A stretch of 46,864 nucleotides of DNA from Bradyrhizobium sp. ORS 375 (GTDB lineage: Bacteria; Pseudomonadota; Alphaproteobacteria; Rhizobiales; Xanthobacteraceae). The stretch spans positions 1 to 46,864 of the forward strand of contig NZ_CAFI01000080.1 of the NCBI RefSeq assembly GCF_000239775.1. The letters are read 5' to 3'. A program made the position numbers and the translations under genes. Each line of letters opens with the position of its first letter. Positions within the stretch are counted from its first letter, which is position 1. Below, piece after piece: positions 26,116-35,102 of this stretch. The notes under the pieces are model-generated. The model had not been told where the DNA came from. It ran no database searches and saw nothing but the letters and a program-made list of their open reading frames with translations.

Positions 26116-28604
26116 GATGTCGTGATCCAGCGGGTCACCGCTGCAGCTAGAGCTTCATCGTCGGCCGTACCGGGGAGGGCAAGGTCGCCTGTCCGCGGTT
26201 CGAGCCCGTCGCCTGCCCAATTGCGATAGGCCACAGGCCGCGGCGCCAGTCTTGCCGCCTCGACGAGGGGGTGGCCGAACAGCGGTACTTCGAAATCCGT
26301 CAGGATCCAGCCAGGATTATGCGGCGCGAGCAAGTCCGGCAACTCTTCAATGGCCACCGGGCCGGTGACGAAGAGGTTCGGGAAGGACATCAGCCTGTTG
26401 TCGTCGAGGGTCTCGCCGGCGACCACGATCGGGATCGGCTTGCCCGATGCGCGGATCTGGTGGGCGACGGCCCGGATCGCCTGCCAGGCCTGGCTCGATG
26501 GGCCGGTGGGGATCACGACGAGGGAACAGGGCCGCTCCGGCTCGGCGTCGGCCAGCGCCAGTGGATGCACCGACCAGCCGTCCGCGCGGATGATGCGCTC
26601 CTGTCGTCCGGACGTCGGCCGTCCTTGCTCCTTGCGACTCTGGGCATAGCGGAGCGCCGCCTCGCTCGGAGCAAGCACGCGTTCATTGCTGAGCCCCGCG
26701 ATCGCGGGCACATCGGCCGTCGTCAGCCAACGGTCCAGCGCAACGCCGAGGCGGCGGGCGATGTCGGTCACCGCGGTCGGACATGCCGGATCGATGGCTT
26801 CGATCCGCGCCGGACGCAAACGCGCGATCTCGCCTTCCGCCTCGGCGATCGCGCTCGGCGAGTCGAAGCGCAGCAGCAGAGACTGCGGCACCTCGCCGTC
26901 AGTTGCGGCGAGTCGAAAGGTGAGCCGGGCCTGTTGCGGACTGAGGATGACCGCATGCTCGCCGCTGTTGATCAACTGTCGCGCCCGTGCCTCCGCGATC
27001 GGCCGCAACGCGCCGCGTCCGGCCACGATGAGCGTCGGATGGCGCTCCCTCGCCGGAAGCATCGCCTCCAGCGCGGCGCGGGATAAGCGGAGCGGGTCAG
27101 CCGTCTCGATCGCGCGGCATTCGGCGCGGTAGCTCGGGAAGCGCCGGTCCAGGATGTCGAAATTGCGCAAGACCAAAGCGCGCTTGCTCATCTGGAACGA
27201 GAGCGAGCCGTGATGCCCGACATAGACCGACGGCGCGCAGACGTTGCGGAAGCCGGCGGTCCGGGCGCGCAGGCAGAAATCGACGTCTTCGAGATAGCCG
27301 CGCTGGAAGCTCTCCGACAGCGGGCCGATCCGGTCGAGCACGGCGCGTTTGATGTAGAGACAGAAGCCGATGCCGCTCGGCATGTCCACCGCCTCGGCGG
27401 TGTTCGCCTGCTCGGCAGCCTTGTCCCGCGCAATGATTTCCGGCTCCGGCAGCATCGCGTTCGCAGTGTCGGGCAGCGGAAAGGAAAAGAACTCGCCGTT
27501 GTTGGAGAGCGGCGTGACCGTGCCGATGTCCGGCGCCGAATAGGCAGTGGCCATGAGCCGCTCGACGAAGCCGGGCGGCACCACCGTGTCGGCGTTCAAC
27601 AGCACCACGTCGCCTTGCGGGACCTGCGCCAGAGCGCGGTTGACCGCGCCGATGAAGCCCTGGTTGGTCGCATTGACCAACAGTGAGATGTCCTGGAGCG
27701 CCGCGAGCGCCTGCAGGTGAGCCTTGAGCGCCGGCTCCGGGCTGCCGTCATCGACGGCCAGGATCTGGAAGGGCGCCTTGGCGCCGCGCTGGCTGCCGAC
27801 GGCGCGGGCGCGGCAGAGACTATCCAGACAGGCGATGGTGGCGTCTACATCGCCATAGACCGGCACGATCACCGTCGGGACGGCTCTGTCGTTGGCGTCG
27901 ACATCCCGGCGTTCGGCCGGAGGAGAGGCAGGGCGCGGACGAAGTGGCGGCGTAGCGACCGGAGGCAGGCGATAGGTGCGAAAGATCCGCCGATCGAGCC
28001 GCAGCGTCAGGGTTTGCGCGGCGCTGGACGGAGCGCGGCGGAGGCGCAGGGCCGTTGCCTGGATCCTGCTGGTGGCGAGCGGATGAAAGGGGTCTGCGTC
28101 CAACACGCTGGTGAGCGAGCCGTCGGCGGTGTTGAGGCTGGCTTCGATCTCGGCGTCGCCGCTCCAGGCGACCCATCCGACGATCTCCGAATCGTAGATC
28201 GACAGTGCCGCCCAGCATCTCTCTCCCGCCTCGCGCAGGACGGCCATGGCCGATCGCAGGCTGGAATTGCCCGTGTCGGAGGCTAGCAATTCCCGGGCGG
28301 CCTGACGCCGGCCATCGTCATCGGCCCACGCCAACAAGCGGCGGTTGGCGCCAATGTCATGCGGTGAGATCTGGAGCGCCCGGGCAATGTCCGCGAGCGC
28401 GGCGTCGCGCTGGCCGAGGCGCCATGCAGCCTCGGCGCGCAGCACGAAACAATGCGCGAGCGGCGGAGGGTCGATCCGGCAGCGGCGATCGGCATATCTG
28501 AAGGATGCAATGAAGTCCTCGGCCGCGAGCGCCTTCGCGGCCAGCCGTTCCAGGCGCAAGTGATGGCGCGCCGGCCTTGCCAGCTCCGATATCGCCCCGT
28601 CCAT
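26112..28604 (-). CDS. Large GT2-family glycosyltransferase with TPR-like N-terminus and GT-B-like C-terminus
   Basis: 830 residues from ATG 28604, chosen because AAGGTG lies six bases upstream; the frame also offers GTG 28613. Residues about 10-130 form TPR-like helices (ALADIARALQISPHDIGANR). The middle about 250-500 is a GT2 domain: TVIVPVYGDVDATIACLDSL, LLNADTVV with the Asp at 339, and GYLEDVDFCLRARTAGFRN with the catalytic acidic pair. The C-terminal 300 residues look like a degenerate GT-B/GT4 half (LSNERVLAPSEAALRY, PIPIVVAGETLDD). It is the middle gene of a minus-strand operon: 65 bp after the ChW-like gene and overlapping the next by ATGA. Confidence 0.86.
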   Translation of the reverse strand: MDGAISELARPARHHLRLERLAAKALAAEDFIASFRYADRRCRIDPPPLAHCFVLRAEAAWRLGQRDAALADIARALQISPHDIGANRRLLAWADDDGRRQAARELLASDTGNSSLRSAMAVLREAGERCWAALSIYDSEIVGWVAWSGDAEIEASLNTADGSLTSVLDADPFHPLATSRIQATALRLRRAPSSAAQTLTLRLDRRIFRTYRLPPVATPPLRPRPASPPAERRDVDANDRAVPTVIVPVYGDVDATIACLDSLCRARAVGSQRGAKAPFQILAVDDGSPEPALKAHLQALAALQDISLLVNATNQGFIGAVNRALAQVPQGDVVLLNADTVVPPGFVERLMATAYSAPDIGTVTPLSNNGEFFSFPLPDTANAMLPEPEIIARDKAAEQANTAEAVDMPSGIGFCLYIKRAVLDRIGPLSESFQRGYLEDVDFCLRARTAGFRNVCAPSVYVGHHGSLSFQMSKRALVLRNFDILDRRFPSYRAECRAIETADPLRLSRAALEAMLPARERHPTLIVAGRGALRPIAEARARQLINSGEHAVILSPQQARLTFRLAATDGEVPQSLLLRFDSPSAIAEAEGEIARLRPARIEAIDPACPTAVTDIARRLGVALDRWLTTADVPAIAGLSNERVLAPSEAALRYAQSRKEQGRPTSGRQERIIRADGWSVHPLALADAEPERPCSLVVIPTGPSSQAWQAIRAVAHQIRASGKPIPIVVAGETLDDNRLMSFPNLFVTGPVAIEELPDLLAPHNPGWILTDFEVPLFGHPLVEAARLAPRPVAYRNWAGDGLEPRTGDLALPGTADDEALAAAVTRWITTS

Positions 28605-28669
28605 GACGAACACCTTTGGCCGTCAGGCCGAAGCCCAGCCGATCGAAGTCCAAACGACCATAAATGAAC

Positions 28670-29599
28670 CTAGCGCGCCGATCCTGCGGCGGGAACATCC
28701 TGGCGTGGACGGCTGCGGAAGACGCGCACCCGGCCGGATGACGTCTCCTTGCGGCTCGCCTTGGTCGGCTCCGGCTGCACCGGAATGGGCTCGTCGGCCG
28801 GCTGCGCGCCCTCGACATTGATGCGCAAGCCGACCAGCGGCTCGCGCCCGGTCGGGCCGGAGAGAACGACGCGACGGCCGATCGCCCGGAGCGTCGGCGC
28901 GCTCAGGAACACGGCCTCGGCGACGAATTGCAGATCGTTGGCTCCATGCATCTCAAGCACGATGCCGGTGATCGGCAGCGCGCGGCCGCGCGTTCCGGCG
29001 AAGGTTCCGAGCGGAACCATCTTGCTGTTGGCCGGTGCATTGGCGGACTGGACGGCGTAGCGGATATCGACGCCCGGCGGCATGTCCGGCCAATCAAGCA
29101 TGATGCCCTCCACCCGCGAGGGGGCGGTGGGGCCGGCGATCCAACCATTCTGGCCGACCATCACGTCGCCGATGCCGGCGACATGAGCCAGCACGCGCAG
29201 ACCGGGGCCGACATCCTGGGTCAAAGCCGGCGCGGGCGCCGCCGCAGCCGGCGCGTAGGCCATCGCGCTACGCGTCAGCGTCGGCGGACTGCCCGGCGAA
29301 ATCGGTTCAATCCGTACGGCGGCGGCGCGCGAGCCGCCATGACGCATCGGCAGGACTTGCACCAGCAAGGTCGCCGGCGCCTCGACGCGTACGACGAGGG
29401 ACGAATTGGGTTGCCAGAGCACGGCTTCATCAGCGTCGGGATGCAGCACAAGCTCGATCCGGCGCTCATGGCCGGGCGCCGGGGCCACCATCACCCGCGG
29501 CGGCGCCGTCATATCCTCGGCGCTCTTGTAGCTGACGAAGAACAGGCCCCGGTCGAGCTGGACGACTTTCTGCTGGTCAAGGTCTGTGCCGCGATTCAT
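28670..29599 (-). CDS. Protein with ChW-like (hydrophobic W) repeats, function unknown
   Basis: A 309-residue protein, first gene of the three-gene operon with the two large GT2 genes. GGGAG lies six to seven bases upstream of ATG 29599. Residues about 135-245 contain two units similar to the clostridial hydrophobic W (ChW) repeat: LRVLAHVAGIGDVMVGQNGW then GPTAPSRVEGIMLDW, and IRYAVQSANAPANSKMVPLG then GTRGRALPITGIVLEM. ChW repeats are lectin-like, surface or polysaccharide-associated modules. The N-terminal 100 residues form a separate beta-rich domain. The C-terminal tail is basic and low-complexity. No signal peptide is seen. A glycan-binding or scaffold role is an inference from context. 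Confidence 0.6.
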   Translation of the reverse strand: MNRGTDLDQQKVVQLDRGLFFVSYKSAEDMTAPPRVMVAPAPGHERRIELVLHPDADEAVLWQPNSSLVVRVEAPATLLVQVLPMRHGGSRAAAVRIEPISPGSPPTLTRSAMAYAPAAAAPAPALTQDVGPGLRVLAHVAGIGDVMVGQNGWIAGPTAPSRVEGIMLDWPDMPPGVDIRYAVQSANAPANSKMVPLGTFAGTRGRALPITGIVLEMHGANDLQFVAEAVFLSAPTLRAIGRRVVLSGPTGREPLVGLRINVEGAQPADEPIPVQPEPTKASRKETSSGRVRVFRSRPRQDVPAAGSAR

Positions 29600-29703
29600 T
29601 CTTTACTCCCGCCCGTGCCAAGTGTCATTCACGCAGCGTCCGATGGGCATGACAAATCGACCATGCCGCTTTACCGTATTGCATAATATCACATACTTCA
29701 CAC

Positions 29704-29745
29704 TTCGCGCCCGGAAATGTTCGTTATAGTGAAAGCCCGGGCGAA
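29704..29745. promoter_or_regulatory. Imperfect inverted repeat in divergent intergenic region
   Basis: TTCG-CG-CCCGG at 29704-29714 pairs with CCGGGCGAA at 29737-29745 (nine pairs with a two-base bulge), followed on the plus strand by a T-rich run (ATTTTTGG). It lies between the divergent ChW-like gene and the GT4 gene. It could be an attenuator-like hairpin in the GT4 leader or an operator; the evidence is weak. Confidence 0.25.
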
Positions 29746-29834
29746 ATTTTTGGACATCCGTTTTTGCAGGTGATTGCACGCATCGAGAGACGCATTTGCT
29801 TTCGAATCGGGCGCGCCAGCGAGGAGATGGCCCG

Positions 29835-31292
29835 ATGAAAGTTCTGTTCGTTCATAACAATTTCCCGGCGCAATATCGCAACCTCGCCGCGGCGCTGGCG
29901 AAGGAGCCGGGCAACGAGCTCGTGGCGATCGGCGCGGCGAATGCGCAGCCCATGCCGTCCGTTCGTCTGCTCAAATATGCGCTGGCCGGCGCGGACGTGT
30001 CCGCAACGCATCCGTTTGCACGGCGCTTCGATCTCGAATGCCGGCGGGCCGAGCAGGTGCTGTACAGTCTGTCGAGTCTCGCAGCCTCCGGCTTTTCTCC
30101 CGATGTGATTCTCGCGCATCCCGGCTGGGGCGAGACGCTGCCGCTGCGAACGATGTTTCCAAAGGCGCGCATCATTCTGTACTGCGAGTTCTTCTACGGC
30201 GCGCAGGGCCGCGATCTCGGATTCGATCCGGAATTTCCGACGCCGGGCCTCGATGGCCATATCGGCCTCCACCTCAAGAACGCGACGACTCTGCTGGCTC
30301 TGGAGGACTGCGATATCGGCGTGTCGCCGACGTCATGGCAGCATTCGACGTTCCCGACGCAGTATCAGAACAAGATCGAGATCGTGCATGAGGGCATCGA
30401 TACGGCACTGGTGAAGCCCAAGCCGCTCGCGCGTCTGCGTCTGCCCGATGGCCGTGAGCTGAACCGCAACGACGAGGTCGTGACGTTCGTCGCACGCAAT
30501 CTGGAGCCGCTCCGCGGCTACCACATCTTCATGCGGGCTCTGCCGAAGATCCTGGCGCGGCGACCGCAGGCTCAGGTCGTGATCATCGGCGGCGATGGCC
30601 TGTCCTATGGCCTCGCACCGCCCGCCGGCACCAACTGGAAGACGACGTTCCTCAACGAGGTCAGATCGCAGCTCGATCTGTCGCGCGTCCATTTCATGGG
30701 ACGCGTGTCTTACGAGACGTTCCTGACCACCCTCCAAGTGTCGTCCGCGCACGTCTATCTGACCTATCCATTCGTGCTGTCATGGTCGATGCTGGAAGCC
30801 ATGAGCGCCGGCTGCGTCGTGATCGGTTCCGACACGGCTCCGGTGCGTGAGGTGCTGCAGCATGGCGACAACGGAATGCTGGTTCCATTCCACGCCGTCG
30901 ACGAACTCGCCGACCGGGTCTCGGCAGCGCTGAAGGATCGCGATCGCATGCAGCCAATGCGCGAGGCTGCGCGGCGCTATGTGATCGAGCATTTCGATGC
31001 CGAACGCGTCTGCGTGCCCAAGATGCGCAGCCTGCTCGCAGCGGAGCCGCCGCGGCCGCCGTCGCGCCGCTTTTGGCCCGGACGGATGCTGCCGCCATGG
31101 GAGCGGCGCGGCAAGGCCGGCGCGGACACGGGCGGAGCGACCGCAGAGCGAGCGGAGACCATGCCCGCCAAAGGCGGCAGCCGCGCGGGCGGGGCGGAGA
31201 TCGCGGCGAAGCGGATCAAGTCGAGCCGTCGCCGATCTACTTCAGGAGCGTCCGAGACGCCGGCTGCTCAGTTTCGCCTGCCACGACGTTAG
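29835..31292 (+). CDS. GT4-family glycosyltransferase
   Basis: 485 residues from ATG 29835, chosen for the GGAG at 29823-29826; upstream in-frame codons to 29796 lack family similarity. The start MKVLFVHNNFPAQYRNLAAA is typical of a GT-B N-terminal Rossmann domain. VVTFVARNLEPLRGYHIFMR and AQVVIIGGDGLSYG open the C-terminal nucleotide-sugar domain. VLSWSMLEAMSAGCVVIGSD with VREVLQHGDNGMLVP is the donor-binding E-x7-E region of GT4. The last about 80 residues are a Pro/Arg/Ala-rich extension with no recognisable fold. It is transcribed divergently from the ChW/GT2 operon and belongs to the same glycan-building region. Confidence 0.92.
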   Translation: MKVLFVHNNFPAQYRNLAAALAKEPGNELVAIGAANAQPMPSVRLLKYALAGADVSATHPFARRFDLECRRAEQVLYSLSSLAASGFSPDVILAHPGWGETLPLRTMFPKARIILYCEFFYGAQGRDLGFDPEFPTPGLDGHIGLHLKNATTLLALEDCDIGVSPTSWQHSTFPTQYQNKIEIVHEGIDTALVKPKPLARLRLPDGRELNRNDEVVTFVARNLEPLRGYHIFMRALPKILARRPQAQVVIIGGDGLSYGLAPPAGTNWKTTFLNEVRSQLDLSRVHFMGRVSYETFLTTLQVSSAHVYLTYPFVLSWSMLEAMSAGCVVIGSDTAPVREVLQHGDNGMLVPFHAVDELADRVSAALKDRDRMQPMREAARRYVIEHFDAERVCVPKMRSLLAAEPPRPPSRRFWPGRMLPPWERRGKAGADTGGATAERAETMPAKGGSRAGGAEIAAKRIKSSRRRSTSGASETPAAQFRLPRR

Positions 31293-31354
31293 ATTTCCCG
31301 ATCTCGACATGTTAAACATTCGTAACAGAGCCCCGTTCATTGCAGGAGAAGCCG

Positions 31355-31648
31355 ATGCCGTCATGCGCTCACTTTCGCCAGTCGCTTGCCGCGGGCGCAG
31401 CCAGCCTGGCCATTGGCGCGCTGCTCGGCGTCTCCGGAATGACCGCGGCCTCGGCGGCAGACGCGCCGATTCCCCGCCGCGAGGCGCGCTATGTGAAAGT
31501 CGTCACGGAACATGAGGTCTATTCGCGGACCATCCGTCATCGCCGTTGGGGTTGCCCGGATCGCTATTCGTGCATGGCTCTGTATGGAGCCTATGGTCCG
31601 TATGGTGGGGTTGGATATTGGGGTGCCTATACGGGCTGGTACCGCTGA
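31355..31648 (+). CDS. Small secreted Gly/Tyr-rich protein
   Basis: 97 residues from ATG 31355, with AGGAG (31344-31348) six bases upstream. A clear Sec signal peptide comes first (RQSLAAGAASLAIGALLGV, likely cleavage after TAASAA). The mature part has a short basic stretch (TIRHRRWGCPDRYSC) and a C-terminus rich in Gly and Tyr (YGAYGPYGGVGYWGAYTGWY). Two Cys could form a disulfide. Such small periplasmic or surface proteins are common in Bradyrhizobium, but I cannot name a function. It is 62 bp after the GT4 gene. Confidence 0.75.
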   Translation: MPSCAHFRQSLAAGAASLAIGALLGVSGMTAASAADAPIPRREARYVKVVTEHEVYSRTIRHRRWGCPDRYSCMALYGAYGPYGGVGYWGAYTGWYR

Positions 31649-31695
31649 CCGGCCGCGACGGCGCGCACGGGTGACAGGCCCGACGGTAGGCTCGC

Positions 31696-32445
31696 ATGTT
31701 TAGCAGGCTGTTGTCGCGCGTCGATCAGCGCGCGCGGATTCCCGACGGTCTTGCTCTCTATGCCATTGGCGACATCCATGGCTGCGCCGATCTGCTGGCG
31801 GATGCCTTCGCGCTGATCGACGAGGACATCGCGCGGACGCGCCCGGAGCGCGCCATCCATGTGTTCCTCGGCGACTACATCGATCGCGGTCCCGATTCGC
31901 GCCGCACGCTCGATCTGCTGCTCGCCCGCGCGCGTCGTCACCCGAGCGCATTCGTCCGGGGCAATCACGAGGCGATCCTGAGCGACGTGTTGCGTCGTGA
32001 CGACCTCGTATCCGACTGGCTCCGTCTTGGTGGCTCGACCACGCTGATGTCCTACGATGTTCTCGTGCCGCGGACCAACGTGGATGGCGCGGAGCTGCGC
32101 AGGTCGCTGGCGCAGGCGTTGCCACGCGCGCATGCCGACTTCCTTGCGGCGCTGAGGCCGTCCTTCACTTGCGGCGACTTCCTCTTCGTTCACGCCGGGG
32201 TTCGACCGGGCGTCCCGCTCGCCGAGCAGAGCGAAGAGGACATGATGTGGATCCGAGAGCCGTTCCTCAGCAGCACCGAGGATTTCGGCAAGGTGGTCGT
32301 GCACGGCCACACGCCGGTTCGCGAGCCCGACATTCGCGATCATCGCATCAATATCGACGTCGGCGCCTATGCAACGGGTCGTCTGGCCGTGCTCGTCATC
32401 CGCGGCCACACGACTGATATTCGCACCGTCGGCAGATCGGGGTAG
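31696..32445 (+). CDS. PPP-family metallophosphatase (serine/threonine phosphatase-like)
   Basis: A 249-residue protein with all metal-binding signatures of the PPP/calcineurin-like family: GDIHG (25-29), GDYIDRG (59-65), GNHE (89-92), HAGVRPG and the C-terminal VVVHGHTP. These residues coordinate a di-metal centre that hydrolyses phosphoesters. The size and the insert after GNHE (RRDDLVSDWLRLGGSTTLMS) resemble bacterial PrpA/bis(5'-nucleosyl)-tetraphosphatase-type enzymes associated with exopolysaccharide loci in rhizobia. The physiological substrate cannot be inferred. It ends five bases before the next gene, so the two form an operon. Confidence 0.92.
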   Translation: MFSRLLSRVDQRARIPDGLALYAIGDIHGCADLLADAFALIDEDIARTRPERAIHVFLGDYIDRGPDSRRTLDLLLARARRHPSAFVRGNHEAILSDVLRRDDLVSDWLRLGGSTTLMSYDVLVPRTNVDGAELRRSLAQALPRAHADFLAALRPSFTCGDFLFVHAGVRPGVPLAEQSEEDMMWIREPFLSSTEDFGKVVVHGHTPVREPDIRDHRINIDVGAYATGRLAVLVIRGHTTDIRTVGRSG

Positions 32446-32450
32446 TCGTC

Positions 32451-33143
32451 GTGCCGGTCGTTGCCTCCCACGCCAAGCGTTTCCTATGGCGCTCGCTGCG
32501 CGCGCAGATGCTGCGCGTCATGCCGGCGCTGATCATGCTCGCGGTGGTCAGCGTCGCGGCGGCAAAGATCTGGCTGGCTCTTGCGTCGCGCGAGATGGTC
32601 GCTCTGCCGAACCGAGGCTCGCTGCTTTCTACAGCGTTGAACGCGCTGGACCCGGCGCCGGATGCCGCGGTGGCCGCGATGGCTGTTGATGCCGCCTTGC
32701 GTATCGCCGCGACGGAGGATCGCGCCGGTCTGATCTTCCGCATCGAGCATGCCCAGCAGGCGATCGTCCGCGCCCTGAGCGAGCAGCCCCTGCAGCCACG
32801 GCTATGGCTCGCGCGCGTCGCGCTTCTGGAGCGCGCCGGGGTCGAGGATGCCTCGATCGCACAGAGCATGAAGATGGTCTACTTCACATCCGCCGCGTCA
32901 GGACCACTGGCAATCGAACGGCTGCGAAAGGCGCTGCAGCTGAGACGGCTGGATGATTCTGAGCTCGCTGACCTGATCCGGGCCGATTTGACCGTACTGC
33001 TCGTCCAGCCCGGAAGCGTCCGATCCGCCACCATGCCGGTCGAAGTCGCGGATGCCTATCGTAACGCCTCTCCGGCTGGTCGCGCGCTGCTGGTCGGCGT
33101 CGTCGCCGAAACGCGACCTGACCTGCTCTCGCTGTTGCGGTGA
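32451..33143 (+). CDS. Membrane-anchored protein of unknown function
   Basis: A 230-residue product starting at GTG 32451, five bases after the phosphatase stop. One hydrophobic segment near the N-terminus (about 23-45, VMPALIMLAVVSVAAAKIWL) suggests an inner-membrane anchor with the rest in the periplasm. The remainder is helical and Ala/Leu/Arg-rich (AIVRALSEQPLQPRLWLARV, AIERLRKALQLRRLDD). It is TPR-reminiscent but without clear repeats. I do not recognise a family. Coupling to the phosphatase suggests a joint role. Confidence 0.7.
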   Translation: MPVVASHAKRFLWRSLRAQMLRVMPALIMLAVVSVAAAKIWLALASREMVALPNRGSLLSTALNALDPAPDAAVAAMAVDAALRIAATEDRAGLIFRIEHAQQAIVRALSEQPLQPRLWLARVALLERAGVEDASIAQSMKMVYFTSAASGPLAIERLRKALQLRRLDDSELADLIRADLTVLLVQPGSVRSATMPVEVADAYRNASPAGRALLVGVVAETRPDLLSLLR

Positions 33144-33166
33144 GCGCAGCGGTCTGCGTCCCGGAC

Positions 33167-33355
33167 TCAGCTCGAGCTCAGGCTTGATCTGCGATGTCGT
33201 CGCGTCTGGTTGGCGAGCTCAGCCGCAATGCGCCTCAGCTTCTCGTTCTCGTCGATCAGGAGCGCAATCTGCTCCTGAAGGTGGTAGTCGGCCCCCTGCA
33301 TTCCGCAGCGGTCCTCATGCGCATCGTCGAAATAGTTCAGTCCACTACGCTTCAT
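33167..33355 (-). CDS. Small conserved-looking protein of unknown function
   Basis: 62 residues from ATG 33355; the frame is open upstream to 33403. It begins MKRSGLNYFDDAHEDRCGM and continues with a short helix, LQEQIALLIDENEKLRRIA, that could form a coiled coil. The C-terminus is Arg/Ser-rich. GGGA lies about ten bases upstream of the start. The balanced composition of the N-terminal half, unlike the Arg/Ser/Pro shadows of neighbouring genes, argues that it is real, but support is limited to this. Confidence 0.45.
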   Translation of the reverse strand: MKRSGLNYFDDAHEDRCGMQGADYHLQEQIALLIDENEKLRRIAAELANQTRRHRRSSLSSS

Positions 33356-33721
33356 TTCGCTATCCCAAGTCTCAAGCCAAATAATAATCGACGTCATGCT
33401 CAATCAATTTACCGATGACCCCGAACGCCCATGTGACGCGATGTGATTTTGTCACCCGAGTTGCGCGAAGCCCTCGAACAATGCACGCGACTATGTCACG
33501 GGTTGGTCGTTTTGGGTAGCCGATTTGTTCAGCGCCAAATGCAAGGGATTTGTGCGTTTCGTGCTTGAAAATGTTAATGAATGAGAAGATCGAAGATGTG
33601 CGATGCTGGGCGAACGGCTTGCAATCCGGCCCTTCGGGCAGCTTCGATCGTTCCGCAGGCGCGAACTGCTGATGTTGATTAACACATGAGTGTGAAGTTC
33701 CATGAACGACGAGATCGATTC
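33356..33721. other. Intergenic region with GTGA/TCAC palindrome
   Basis: About 366 bp without a supported gene, between the divergent small gene and the frameshifted gene. It contains GTGAC at 33433-33437 and a partial palindrome GTGA-N5-TCAC at 33443-33455, loosely like a CRP-type site but with short spacing. No promoter could be assigned with confidence. Confidence 0.4.
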
Positions 33722-34920
33722 ATGACCGCGGACCCTTCGCTGCCTCGTGTGAAGGACGTTGCGGCTGCGCATCCCGAAGTCGAATTCGCCCTCGTGCTCG
33801 CGCGCACGATCGACGCCGTGAGTGGCGACCCGGAGCAGTTGCGCAGCGCCGTCTACGAACTCGCCCGTCACAAGCTGCAGCAGCTCTCCGCCGACGATCC
33901 GGCAGAAAAGGCGCGCTTGATGCAGGCGCTCGAGGTCGCGATCGCCGGAGTCGAAACGCATGTGACGGCCGGTCCACAAACTTTGCCTCGTCAGCAGCCG
34001 CTGCTTGCGACCCAGGCGCCACAGCCAACGCGCTTATCCGTCTCGCTGATCGAAAGCTCGCAGGCGTCCTCGGCCCTCGAACACGGTTCTTTCGAACGAG
34101 AGGCTCTGGCCAGCGGGGGCACCGAGTCGGTCGGTGCCGCACGTCGACTGCTCTCCTCGTTGCCCGCGCGCGTCGCGGCCGTTCTGCTCTTTGTTGTGGT
34201 GATCGTCATCGGCATCACGTCGGCGCGCCGCCACGCAGTGACGATGCGGCCTTGCAGGGCCGCGTGTCCGGTGTCCGCGAGCAGGCGATGCCGGCACCGG
34301 CTGTCTCCGTCTCGGCCTCGCCGTCGTCATTGCCTCAAGCTTCTGTCCCCTCGGCAACAACAACTGCAGCACCTGCCGCGCCGACGCGAGATCCTAGGCT
34401 GCCGACGGCTTACGGCGTTTATGCCGATAGCGCGGGGCGCATGTTCGAGTTGCAGCAGCTGCCGGGGCGCGTGCCGGATCCACGTGTCGCCATTTCGGCG
34501 GCGATCACCAAGCCAAGCGATTCGACGCTGCCGGACGGCCGTGTGCGCTTCATCGTGTTTCAGCGCGATGCTGCGTCTGACGCGTTCGACAAGGTTGAAG
34601 TTCGGCTGATCGCGCGAGTCCGGCAGGCGACCAGCTTCGATCCGTCCGGCAAGCCAGTCGTCGCCAACGAGGACGAGACCTGGGTCATCCGCAACATCTC
34701 GATCCCGTTTCGCGCGGCTCCGCTCAAGGATGATCCGCAGATGTACGAGATCACGCCGCGCGATCCGGATCTGCAGTTGACGTCCGGACGTTACGCGCTC
34801 GTGCTCAAGGCGCGCGCGTTCGAGTTTTCGATTGCGGGCACAGTCACGGACAAGCGGCACTGCCTCGAGCGCCTCGTGGCCGCCAACGGCACGTTCTACT
34901 CGGAATGCCCCAAGCCTTGA
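33722..34920 (+). pseudogene. Frameshifted gene: TM-anchored protein of unknown function
   Basis: Two open frames that together make one plausible protein. The first begins at ATG 33722 (ATG 33686 also possible). It encodes a cytoplasmic part rich in helices (TIDAVSGDPEQLRSAVYELA) and a single TM helix, VAAVLLFVVVIVIGI, near 34170-34210. It then degenerates into Arg/Ser/Cys-rich out-of-frame sequence to 34609. The second frame lacks a normal start but continues naturally from about 34234 (DAALQGRVSGVREQ) through a Pro/Ala linker to a folded domain ending at 34920 (GRYALVLKARAFEFSIAGTV). Restoring one base at 34232-34234 (in GTGACGATG) would join them. The result would be a cytoplasm-TM-linker-periplasm protein of about 400 residues. 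It could be a true mutation, a sequencing error or programmed frameshifting. Confidence 0.65.
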
Positions 34921-35102
34921 GGTGAACCCGGCTCTTCCAGCTCATGCTCGTCGCGGCATTGTCAACACCGTGCGACAAGCCCGCAAAGAACCCATTCTAC
35001 CATTGCGGATGGGTGGACAGCCCCGGCCCGCGCTGTGTGATCCGCTCCACAGTCCACTATGCCTCGTACCGGTCATCCTCCCTGGCCACGGAGGAGGTGA
35101 TC

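Noticed and set aside
33433-33455. CRP-type binding site
   Set aside because: GTGA-N5-TCAC has the wrong spacing for TGTGA-N6-TCACA and only partial arms; kept only as a remark in the intergenic entry.
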